DNA from: Nibribacter roseus
Lineage (GTDB): Bacteria > Bacteroidota > Bacteroidia > Cytophagales > Hymenobacteraceae
Assembly (NCBI RefSeq): GCF_042662225.1
Contig: NZ_JBHSYQ010000004.1
Location: forward strand, 1 to 64,000
Direction of reading: 5' to 3'
Length of the DNA stretch: 64,000 nucleotides
Shown: positions 1 to 5,644 of the stretch, piece after piece
How positions within the stretch are numbered: the first letter of the stretch is position 1
Layout: each line of letters opens with the position of its first letter
Position numbers and translations under genes: made by a program
The notes under the pieces: generated by a model
Database searches by the model: none
The model's input: the letters and a program-made list of their open reading frames with translations, nothing else
What the model was told of the DNA's origin: nothing

Positions 1-118
1 TGATAGCCGTGTGTAACAAGCTGCTCAAGCAGGCTTTTGCCATTGTAAATTCCGGCGTTCCCTACCAACCGGATTTTAACAGAATTCCCGCCTAATTCCC
101 TTGACTTTTAACAGAGTT
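1..118 (+). mobile_element. Right end of an IS110-family insertion sequence
   Basis: The window opens inside an element whose transposase C-terminus is readable at 3-95. The element probably ends between about 96 and 118, because from 119 onward the sequence is the outer part of an attC-like cassette site. IS110/IS1111 elements lack long terminal inverted repeats, so the exact edge cannot be set from this side. A 10-bp direct repeat TTTTAACAGA occurs at 75-84 and 106-115 near the end. The left end is outside the window. Confidence 0.55.
3..95 (+). CDS. IS110-family transposase, C-terminal fragment (5' end outside window)
   Basis: The plus-strand frame from position 3 stays open until a TAA at 93-95 and gives about 30 residues, including CNKLLKQAFAIVNSG. 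That pattern (KLLKQAFAI..SG..Y) is what I know from the extreme C-terminus of IS110/IS116/IS902 transposases of Bacteroidota. Nothing of the catalytic DEDD or serine region is visible here. The call rests on a short stretch and on memory of the family. The position against a cassette recombination site fits the known habit of the IS1111 branch of IS110 elements, which target integron attC sites. Confidence 0.5.
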   Translation: MAVCNKLLKQAFAIVNSGVPYQPDFNRIPA

Positions 119-130
119 CATGTTAGGGCA
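119..130 (-). repeat. attC-like site of cassette 1, interrupted
   Basis: On the minus strand cassette 1 ends with TGCCCTAAC (130-122), the exact complement of its own start GTTAGGGCA (519-511). The next bases are ATG, as in the other sites (AAC followed by AT or AC). The expected nine-base stem box and GGCC-GTC-GGCC tip do not follow; IS110-type sequence does. The site appears split by the insertion. Confidence 0.55.
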
Positions 131-152
131 CGTAATTTTTTAAATTTCTCCT

Positions 153-482
153 CTATGCAAAAAAACCGATTAATCTTGTAGCAAATATTATAATGTTAAT
201 TGTTATAATGGTTAATAAAGAAGCTCTTAGATATTTGTTCTTGTATTTAAGTCCTTTGTAAGGAATCAATGCGACAAGTCCGCCAATAATAAATCCGATT
301 ATCGGTATGCTTATAAGCATTGTAATAAGAATCGCTCTAATCATCTGTCCGCTATTGGAATCGACATGTTCTCCCATCAAATTTTTAGCGTCGCCACCGA
401 ATATCCTTACAAGTCCGATGTTCAAAACAATTAATACTATAATTATCCAGATGTGCCTTGTTCTTTCTTGAGCTGAATACAT
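153..482 (-). CDS. Cassette 1: small three-helix membrane protein, unknown function
   Basis: I do not recognise this 109-residue protein. It has three predicted membrane segments, at about residues 11-29 (WIIIVLIVLNIGLVRIF), 48-75 (AILITMLISIPIIGFIIGG and following) and 87-107. The loop between helices 1 and 2 is short and polar (GDAKNLMGEHVDSNSGQ). There is no signal-peptide cleavage site and no known motif. The ATG at 480-482 lies about 29 nt inside the cassette start at 519-511, and the stop lies 22 nt before the terminal AAC core. It is the last cassette before the IS110 fragment. Confidence 0.75.
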   Translation of the reverse strand: MYSAQERTRHIWIIIVLIVLNIGLVRIFGGDAKNLMGEHVDSNSGQMIRAILITMLISIPIIGFIIGGLVALIPYKGLKYKNKYLRASLLTIITINIIIFATRLIGFFA

Positions 483-512
483 TCTTTAGTATTTTTATTT
501 CTTACTTATGTG

Positions 513-580
513 CCCTAACGTACTTGTGTAAACGGCGGCGGAGGCCATCGGCCGATGGTGGCGTTTACACGTTGTTGGTG
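513..580 (-). repeat. attC-like site between cassettes 1 and 2
   Basis: 68 bp. Plus-strand layout: CCCTAAC core (513-519), outer stem GTGTAAACG pairing perfectly with CGTTTACAC (562-570), tip GGCC-ATC-GGCC (543-553), then the GTTGGTG core (574-580). The outer stem is nine paired bases. It belongs to the subtype with GGCGGCGGA before the tip, like the 2892 site. The CDS of cassette 2 runs into it and stops at 567-565. Confidence 0.85.
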
Positions 581-1203
581 GTAGTAATTTTTCTCTTTTT
601 ATAGGCCAACACACTTAAAATTAAGTTAAGAAATATTGAGACGCCAAGAGCATAATATAAATACTTAGTTCTATCTTTTAAGTCTGAAAGGTCGCTGCCA
701 TCTCTTTCCAGCCTTTCTAATGTTGTAGTTTCAATCATCGCGAAAACTTCTGTCTTCGGCTGCTTGACGTCCCTTTCTTTAGAAATTTCCCTTAGCTCTT
801 TTATCGCTGGTAGTTGTGAGAAGTTATCGGCAAGGTTCCTGGTGTTTGTGCAAGAATTTGTAAATGCCAATCCCGAGGGCATTTGGTGTCCGTAAATCAC
901 ATATGTTTTACCGACCTCAAAAGAATACTGACAGGAATTGTCTGAATAGTCAAAAGAAATAATTCTCTGCCCTTTCTCGATATTTTTAAAACCCTCTAAT
1001 ATCTGGAAGTTGATGATTTTTAATTGCTGTCCATCTTTGTCGAATAACCTTGAGTTTTTGATTATTTCAGTTGCTTTTCCAACAAGTATCAAATCACTTT
1101 TCTCCCAGTCTTCCAAGGCGGTTTCAGGAGCTTTAGTACACATGCAACCGAAAGAGAATGTATATAAATGCAGAAGAACTATAGTAAGGAATATCTTTTT
1201 CAT
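565..1203 (-). CDS. Cassette 2: TIMP/netrin-like secreted protein with C-terminal membrane anchor
   Basis: 212 residues. A signal peptide (about 1-19) is followed at once by Cys20-Met-Cys22. In eukaryotic TIMPs the mature protein begins with a Cys-x-Cys that chelates the metal of metalloproteases. The body (about 37-120) has the pattern expected of NTR/TIMP-like bacterial proteins: LILVGKA, FQILEGFKN, CQYSFEVGKTYVIYG, and paired cysteines (SCQ, SCTN). A membrane segment (about 183-202, YALGVSIFLNLILSVLA) and a basic tail end the protein. Cys20 could also be a lipoprotein cysteine. The last codons (AAC AAC GTG TAA) lie inside the attC-like site. Protease inhibition is inference from fold similarity. 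Confidence 0.6.
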   Translation of the reverse strand: MKKIFLTIVLLHLYTFSFGCMCTKAPETALEDWEKSDLILVGKATEIIKNSRLFDKDGQQLKIINFQILEGFKNIEKGQRIISFDYSDNSCQYSFEVGKTYVIYGHQMPSGLAFTNSCTNTRNLADNFSQLPAIKELREISKERDVKQPKTEVFAMIETTTLERLERDGSDLSDLKDRTKYLYYALGVSIFLNLILSVLAYKKRKITTTNNV

Positions 1204-1281
1204 TATAGATATGGGAAATAGCTTGTCGGTTATAAATTCATTGTTTGTCTATTTCCCATAATATTTTATGTTATTTATTAC

Positions 1282-1349
1282 CACCAACGGCTAGTATAAA
1301 AAACGTGCTAGGCCGTCGGCCGTAGTATGATTTTTATACAATGTTGGGT
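1282..1349 (-). repeat. attC-like site between cassettes 2 and 3
   Basis: 68 bp. CACCAAC core (1282-1288), outer stem GTATAAAAA pairing perfectly with TTTTTATAC, tip GGCC-GTC-GGCC (1311-1321), GTTGGGT core (1343-1349). The outer stem sequence differs from the other copies on both sides in a compensating way. The inner GCTA pairs with TAGT, leaving an unpaired G after the tip, which resembles the extrahelical base of attC hairpins. Confidence 0.85.
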
Positions 1350-1359
1350 GCAGTAATTT

Positions 1360-2067
1360 TTATTTCATTATCAAATAGTAGATTAAACTGCCAAAAGCAT
1401 TGACAATATTATGAGCAATAATACAAGGAAGTAAAGAGCCTGTTCTGGCCCTTAGCCATGCTAAAGCTATTGCGGCAATTGAGGTATATGTAAAAATTAA
1501 AATTGCTTCTGTTCCAGATGATTGAAAAATATGCAGGATGCCAAAAGGTAAAGCTTGTATAATTATCAATAGCCATATCCCTTTGCTTGAGATATTATGT
1601 TGCTTCGCAAAATATAGCATGAAACCAAAAACCAAACCTCTCAACCCGAGTTCTTCACCAAGTCCTGGCATGGTGGCTTCATAAAGATAATATTCTAGGC
1701 TGTTGAGTTCAGCTGGTTCATTTCCAATCATTCTCGCAATTACAGAAACAGTTATCACAAAGAATGCTGTGAGTATAGACAATAAAAGCCAACTATTATT
1801 TCGAGGTACAGATAGCCCCAATAATTCCTTAGGCTTTTTGAAAAAGCTTGCAAAGATTAAAACAACTATAATACTTATTATTTGTTGCCCCCATCCCATC
1901 TGAAAGTTTAGCCCTAAGGCTTTTTGAATTATAGAGCCTGCTACTACTGAAGCGAAATAGACTACAAATGAAATTACCGCCCAAAGTAAAGGCTTTCTTC
2001 TTGATGTGGTTAATGACTCTACTCCTTGCCAACTTGTGTTCACGTTACTAAATTTTATTTTTATCAT
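1360..2067 (-). CDS. Cassette 3: CPBP-family intramembrane metalloprotease (CAAX protease / Abi type)
   Basis: Multi-pass membrane protein of about 235 residues from the ATG at 2067; a TTG at 2079 in the cassette core would add four residues. It carries the CPBP (formerly CAAX/Abi) signature: GEELGLRG with Glu138-Glu139 and Arg143, an FGILH motif ending in His179, and HNIVN with His219 and Asn223. These form the glutamate/histidine active site in the Rce1-like fold. About seven hydrophobic segments are visible. In bacteria such proteins process membrane-anchored peptides and often give self-immunity to bacteriocins. It sits alone in its cassette with a leader of under 20 nt. The substrate cannot be told from sequence. 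Confidence 0.85.
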   Translation of the reverse strand: MIKIKFSNVNTSWQGVESLTTSRRKPLLWAVISFVVYFASVVAGSIIQKALGLNFQMGWGQQIISIIVVLIFASFFKKPKELLGLSVPRNNSWLLLSILTAFFVITVSVIARMIGNEPAELNSLEYYLYEATMPGLGEELGLRGLVFGFMLYFAKQHNISSKGIWLLIIIQALPFGILHIFQSSGTEAILIFTYTSIAAIALAWLRARTGSLLPCIIAHNIVNAFGSLIYYLIMK

Positions 2068-2073
2068 TATTGC

Positions 2074-2142
2074 ACCCAACGGCCTCGTGTAAACAATGTG
2101 CTAGGCCGTCGGCCGAAGCATGATGTTTACACCATGTTAGCA
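2074..2142 (-). repeat. attC-like site between cassettes 3 and 4
   Basis: 69 bp. ACCCAAC core (2074-2080), outer stem GTGTAAACA pairing perfectly with TGTTTACAC, inner TGCT pairing with AGCA, tip GGCC-GTC-GGCC (2104-2114), GTTAGCA core (2136-2142). It is closest to the 1282 site in the inner stem (both have TGTGCTAGGCC) but shares the GTGTAAAC outer arm with the 513 site. Confidence 0.85.
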
Positions 2143-2147
2143 GAAGT

Positions 2148-2882
2148 TTATTTTATAGCTAATAACTCCTGTAAGTCATTTTCATTAGTCCAATTGCATG
2201 TTCTAAACCAATGGTAATTCGCCACTGAGTTTAAAGCATTTGCAGAAAAAGACCTCTGTCCGACTTGATATGAGTCAGAACCAGTAGGTCCTGTGTTTTT
2301 GTTTACCAGTAACTCCCCATTTTCTTTTATTTTCCAAGTCCAATTGCTTAAACTATTTGAGGTTACATGAAGGATTGTGACGATTTGTTTATCAATTAGG
2401 TCCTTAAATGATATTTGGTCAACTTCGCTTTTGTAATCAAATAATGCAACCGTAGGATGGGCTCCTATAATTTGTCCGAATGCATATGACTTATCTTGGA
2501 GTTCTAAAGAGAAAATATCACCGACTTTCCATTTTTGAGGTTTAGGAGCCTTCCAACTAACCAATTGTTTGTGTAGGTCTTCCAGATAGGCTTCGCTGAG
2601 CGAATCTAAACCTCCATTTAAATCAAGTCTTTTTAATTGCTGAGTTATTTTATAAATCGTCTCTGGACTTTTCGTCTGTATTCCACAAACCGTTTCTTCA
2701 TAATAAAAGGTAGGCTGTGGTTTCAAAGTCAAGTCTTTGATTGATTTCTTAATTTTTTTAACTGCGTCAGCCTGATGCCTTACACCTAAATACTCTCTGA
2801 AGTCTCCATAAATTAAAAATGATTTTCTATCTCCGTCTGGTAGATGAATTTGAAATGCCTTTAGGTCAAGTTTGGTCATCAT
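2148..2882 (-). CDS. Cassette 4: Imm26-like immunity-domain protein
   Basis: 244 residues, soluble, no signal peptide. Residues about 118-155 (WKVGDIFSLELQDKSYAFGQIIG followed by ALFDY, given here as landmarks W118, G121-D122, G136) match what I know of the Imm26 family: GD(I/V)F..PL.DG.Y.(Y/F)GQ(V/I) and a later (I/L)(Y/F)D. The N-terminal 100 residues are charged and helical and look like a separate domain. The C-terminal part is aromatic-rich (WTWKIKENGE, YHWFRTCNW). The ATG is 16 nt from the cassette core and the stop codon lies inside the terminal 15-nt inverted end. A solitary immunity gene without its toxin is common in mobile cassettes. Family call moderate; function inferred. Confidence 0.55.
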   Translation of the reverse strand: MMTKLDLKAFQIHLPDGDRKSFLIYGDFREYLGVRHQADAVKKIKKSIKDLTLKPQPTFYYEETVCGIQTKSPETIYKITQQLKRLDLNGGLDSLSEAYLEDLHKQLVSWKAPKPQKWKVGDIFSLELQDKSYAFGQIIGAHPTVALFDYKSEVDQISFKDLIDKQIVTILHVTSNSLSNWTWKIKENGELLVNKNTGPTGSDSYQVGQRSFSANALNSVANYHWFRTCNWTNENDLQELLAIK

Positions 2883-2891
2883 TTAAACTTC

Positions 2892-2959
2892 TGCTAACGG
2901 TCTCGTGTAAGCGGCGGCGGAGGCCGTCGGCCGATGCTGACGTTTATGCAGTGTTGTGC
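2892..2959 (-). repeat. attC-like site between cassettes 4 and 5
   Basis: 68 bp. TGCTAAC core (2892-2898), outer arm GTGTAAGCG pairing with CGTTTATGC through six Watson-Crick and three G-T pairs, tip GGCC-GTC-GGCC (2922-2932), GTTGTGC core (2953-2959). Upstream of the tip it has GGCGGCGGA as in the 513 site. Confidence 0.85.
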
Positions 2960-2963
2960 TACG

Positions 2964-3446
2964 TTATTTTAAACTAGTCAATTCTTCTGGGCCTCCATAT
3001 TGAAAATATTTCTTCTTATATACCCTTAGCGTTCCGTCCTTGTCGTATTTCCAACTTTCTTTAAATAGCAATCCGTCTGAGTTATATTTTAGAAGTTCTA
3101 TTTTCTTGCCGTGAGCGCCGTACTTATAAGTCTCGTATCCATACAAAATCATTTTTTCAGTGGGGTACCAGTTCCGCCTTATTAATTGATTCTTGTCATT
3201 ATACTCAAATGTGTTTATCCACTCTTTTTCTATTGAGTTTGCTTGGGTTTGAAAGGTCTCTACCAATCTGTTGAGTGAATCATATTTACTAAAGTACCTT
3301 ATGGCAATTTCTCCTTTTGGCATAAAGGCAACACGTTCAATTATATTTCCTCTTTCATCAATCTTTACATGCTTTCCGTAAGGACTTTCCTGACCGAATA
3401 CACTCATAGGTAAAAGGATGATTGATAAGATGGTTAGTATTTTCAT
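2964..3446 (-). CDS. Cassette 5: secreted YD-repeat-like protein, unknown function
   Basis: 160 residues from the ATG at 3446. The frame could open upstream at a TTG (3461) inside the cassette core, but the ATG gives a clean signal peptide (MKILTILSIILLPMSVFG, cleavage before QES). The mature part has irregular repeats of the Y.D..N.L/G.. type: YDSLNRLVETF, FEYNDKNQLIRRNW, YKYGAHGKKIELLKY, WKYDKDGTLRVYKKK. These resemble RHS/YD or MORN-like beta repeats. The same style of protein is encoded at 51415-52275. It is the first cassette after the head site and so the one closest to any promoter from the recombinase side. Confidence 0.65.
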   Translation of the reverse strand: MKILTILSIILLPMSVFGQESPYGKHVKIDERGNIIERVAFMPKGEIAIRYFSKYDSLNRLVETFQTQANSIEKEWINTFEYNDKNQLIRRNWYPTEKMILYGYETYKYGAHGKKIELLKYNSDGLLFKESWKYDKDGTLRVYKKKYFQYGGPEELTSLK

Positions 3447-3455
3447 GTTAATGTA

Positions 3456-3520
3456 GCACAACTATTGTATAAAAACACCAGGTATACTTATCGGCACTAT
3501 ATCTGTAGGCAGAATAAGCT
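3456..3520 (-). other. Candidate attI-like head site of the cassette array
   Basis: Next to the start of cassette 5 (core GTTGTGC, 3462-3456) the minus strand reads GTTTTTATACAATA before the GTT. The box TTTTTATAC is identical to one outer arm of the 1282 site and sits at the same distance from the core. The matching left arm and the GGCC-GTC-GGCC tip are missing on the far side. A half site of this kind, between a recombinase gene and the first cassette, is where an attI would be expected. The 137-nt gap to the recombinase stop has no other clear feature apart from a plus-strand TACCTTTG at 3536-3543. Confidence 0.5.
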
Positions 3521-3598
3521 TTGCCTAATGATTTTTACCTTTGCGCTTTGCAAAAAAAAACTTTCCATCTCCACTTTATTGTATGTAAAACTACAATT

Positions 3599-5062
3599 TT
3601 AAAGAAGTTTATCAAGCGGACTCACAATTTTATCTAAAGCATAGGTGGTAACGTGGGTGTAAATCTCTGTGGTTTTGCTGTTTCTGTGCCCTAAAAGAGT
3701 CTGAATGTACCGCAAATCTGTGCCCTGCTCTAATAAATGGGTAGCAAATGAATGGCGAAGGGTATGAGGGGTGGCCTTTATTTGTATCCTGGCCTTCAAA
3801 ACAGCGGCATTGAAAACCTTTCGTATGCTTTGCACCGCGTACTGGCCGCCGTATTGGCCTTCAAATAGCCATTCCTTAGGCCTGTATTGTTTGAAGTACG
3901 TTCGCAGGTTTTCCAGCAGCTTCTGCGAGAGGAGGGTAGTCCGGTCTTTCTTCCCCTTTCCGCCCCTGATCAATAATAAGTTGCGGGCAGACTGCACATC
4001 CGTTATTTTTAGATTAATTACCTCTCCAATTCGTAAGCCACCGGCGTACAGCAGTTGTAGCATGCAACGGTGCTTAAGGTTGTCTGTGGCAGCCAATATC
4101 TTAGCCACATCTTGCTTGCTGAGCACCAGGGGCAATCTTTCAGGTTTTTCAGGGCGCTCCACGTTGTTCAGGTTCACTTCATGTCTGCCCAAAACGCGTT
4201 GGTAGTAAAACTTCACCGCGTTAATGCTTTGGTTAACGAACGAGCAAGAGTAGGTGCCTGCCTGCACCATTGTACGGTGATAGGCATTGATGTCTTCTTC
4301 CCGAAAAAGCGAAATGGCTTCCAGACCTTTCTGGCTGTGCGCGTTCAGGAACCGGACCAGCAGACTGTGGTAGGTCCTGATGGTGTTCATGCTGTAATTG
4401 AGCAGGAACAGCTTCTCCAGGTAAGGAAGCGGGCAGCTGATGTAGGCAAGGCTTTTGCCATAGCTCTGTTCCCACAGTTGGCGCAGTAGGGTAACATCCT
4501 TCACCTGCAGCTCCTGACTAAGCCAAAGCCAGGCCACCCCATCCACATCACGTAGTAACGCATGTATGGAGTGGGCGCCAATGCTTACGGTAAAGCATTT
4601 TACTTCCTTGTTCCAGGTGGTGGACCCGCTGTTTTTCAGATGCTTATAAAGTGCATCGTTGTATTTGAAGGTAACCCCTACAACGGTGGTGCCGTCGGCC
4701 AGTTGCAAGGGCTGCAGACGAAGGACAGGCAATGAGCTTGGGCGGGGAAGCGGGTCATACAGCAGGGTCCCCGACAGTACCGGGGTGCTGCCGGAAGGCT
4801 TCAGACGTTTAGGGCGGTGCAGGTAGCGGGTGTTCACCTGTGCCAGGTTCTGAAAATGGCCGAAAGTGAGCTCTATGGCCTGTGCGGTGTGGTGCATGAC
4901 AAAGCACTTGTACGTTTTGCTGTACTTTATCCAGGCCGCTTCTTTCAGGCGCTTGACAATAAACGGGTTTGGTTTGTGCCAGACGCGGATGTACTGGCGG
5001 CCCTCGTGCTCCAGAGGATTCAGGTAAACAACGGCTTGGGTGCTGGCTATCAGTTCTTTCAT
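3599..5062 (-). CDS. Tyrosine recombinase with duplicated N-terminal module, cassette-array integrase candidate
   Basis: 487 residues. The C-terminal half is a complete tyrosine recombinase: Arg344 (GGLRIGE), Lys369/371 (RGGKGKKDR), His433-x-x-Arg436 (HTLRH), His459 (LLGHRNS) and Tyr468 (EIYTHV). A SAM-like core-binding domain covers about 210-295. The first 175 residues are unusual for XerC/D. Two diverged copies of one module are visible, at about 8-70 (KYSKTYKCFVM) and 110-175 (TTWNKEVKCFTV). There is no 16-20 residue IntI insertion between the Lys region and HTLRH, so it is not a classical IntI. The stop codon faces the array and both read the same way. A divergent zinc-ribbon gene starts 96 bp away. 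Joining the adjacent cassettes is inference from position. Confidence 0.85.
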   Translation of the reverse strand: MKELIASTQAVVYLNPLEHEGRQYIRVWHKPNPFIVKRLKEAAWIKYSKTYKCFVMHHTAQAIELTFGHFQNLAQVNTRYLHRPKRLKPSGSTPVLSGTLLYDPLPRPSSLPVLRLQPLQLADGTTVVGVTFKYNDALYKHLKNSGSTTWNKEVKCFTVSIGAHSIHALLRDVDGVAWLWLSQELQVKDVTLLRQLWEQSYGKSLAYISCPLPYLEKLFLLNYSMNTIRTYHSLLVRFLNAHSQKGLEAISLFREEDINAYHRTMVQAGTYSCSFVNQSINAVKFYYQRVLGRHEVNLNNVERPEKPERLPLVLSKQDVAKILAATDNLKHRCMLQLLYAGGLRIGEVINLKITDVQSARNLLLIRGGKGKKDRTTLLSQKLLENLRTYFKQYRPKEWLFEGQYGGQYAVQSIRKVFNAAVLKARIQIKATPHTLRHSFATHLLEQGTDLRYIQTLLGHRNSKTTEIYTHVTTYALDKIVSPLDKLL

Positions 5063-5103
5063 GGCTTAAAAGTAACCAGCAGCCAAGCCCTAGCCGTAAA
5101 TTA

Positions 5104-5139
5104 TACGTATAGTTACGTAAATATACGTAAACCTTACGG
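5104..5139. promoter_or_regulatory. Phased TACGTA iterons in the recombinase / zinc-ribbon divergent promoter region
   Basis: The palindrome TACGTA occurs at 5104, 5114 and 5124, exactly 10 bp apart, with a degenerate fourth copy (TACGGA) at 5134. Copies 10 bp apart lie on the same face of the helix. They sit midway between the recombinase ATG (5062, minus) and the zinc-ribbon ATG (5159, plus). They may bind a dimeric or oligomeric protein, either the recombinase N-terminal modules or the zinc-ribbon protein. No standard promoter boxes were found in the 96-bp gap. Confidence 0.5.
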
Positions 5140-5158
5140 ATAATGACGGGGGCGCATT

Positions 5159-5539
5159 ATGGCAGAAAAGGGAAAAACTTGCCTTCATTGCAAGAAAACC
5201 ATGACCGGTAGAGCAGACAAAAAGTACTGCTCAGACCAATGTCGGGCCACGGCCGCCCACGTACGTAAGCTAACAGAGCAAGGCGAGCGTTGGATACTCG
5301 AAATAAACACGCTCTTGCGCCGAAACCGCCAACTGCTCAGAAAAGCCAGCCCACAGGGCAAAACCACCGTGCGGCGGCAAGTGCTGGAGCTCAGCGGTTT
5401 CAGTTTCAATTATTTCACGCATTTGTACCAGGCCAAGAATGGCAATACCTACTACTTCTGCTATGACTATGGCTACAGGCTGCTGGAAGACGGCAAAATG
5501 CTGATTGTAAACTGGCAGCAGTACATGGCCAATTCCTGA
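5159..5539 (+). CDS. Small zinc-ribbon protein divergent from the recombinase
   Basis: 126 residues. The N-terminus has a four-cysteine zinc ribbon: Cys8-x2-Cys11 and Cys24-x3-Cys28 (CLHC...YCSDQC), of the type seen in many conserved hypothetical proteins of Bacteroidota. It is followed by an arginine-rich helix (residues about 45-65, INTLLRRNRQLLRKA) and a C-terminal aromatic region (FNYFTHLYQ, YYFCYDYGYRLLEDGKMLIV). I know this architecture as a conserved family without assigned function; nucleic-acid binding is likely from the ribbon and basic helix. It shares its 5' region with the recombinase on the other strand, so joint regulation is possible. The link may also be chance, since the family is widespread. 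Confidence 0.7.
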   Translation: MAEKGKTCLHCKKTMTGRADKKYCSDQCRATAAHVRKLTEQGERWILEINTLLRRNRQLLRKASPQGKTTVRRQVLELSGFSFNYFTHLYQAKNGNTYYFCYDYGYRLLEDGKMLIVNWQQYMANS

Positions 5540-5644
5540 GGCGGAGGAAGAAATAAGTTGCCGCAGAGAACCTGTCAGCCCTATTAAGGTAAACAGGTAA
5601 TCAAAGATTAGCCGCCTAGCCAGCAGGCTTTACAAAATTCAGAC

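Larger units (their letters stand above)
119..3462 (-). other. Integron-like gene cassette array (five cassettes)
   Basis: Five genes, all on the minus strand, are separated by four 68-69 bp structured sites. A head site lies next to the recombinase gene and a disrupted site lies next to the IS110 fragment. Each cassette starts at a GTT core, has a 12-55 nt leader, one gene, and ends at an AAC core. The first 9-15 nt of each cassette are the reverse complement of its own last 9-15 nt (examples: GTTAGGGCA with TGCCCTAAC; GTTAGCAGAAGTTTA with TAAACTTCTGCTAAC). This is the hallmark of cassettes inserted as circles at a GTT. The genes look AT-rich compared with the rest of the window. No promoter of the TAnnTTTG type was seen inside the array. 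Confidence 0.85.

Noticed and set aside
1010..1261. Open frames inside cassette 2 on the opposite strand
   Set aside because: Overlaps a gene with signal peptide and family features; composition and lack of start context mark it as a shadow frame.
119..3462. CRISPR array
   Set aside because: Repeats are 68-69 bp, differ in sequence and enclose whole genes of 330-735 bp. There are no short spacers and no cas genes.
3520..3543. Promoter TTTG / TACCTTTG on the plus strand near the array head
   Set aside because: Spacing between the boxes is only about 12 nt and it reads into the 3' end of the recombinase gene, so I do not list it as a promoter.
3599..5062. Classical integron integrase IntI
   Set aside because: The IntI-specific insertion before HTLRH is absent and the protein is 150 residues longer at the N-terminus.
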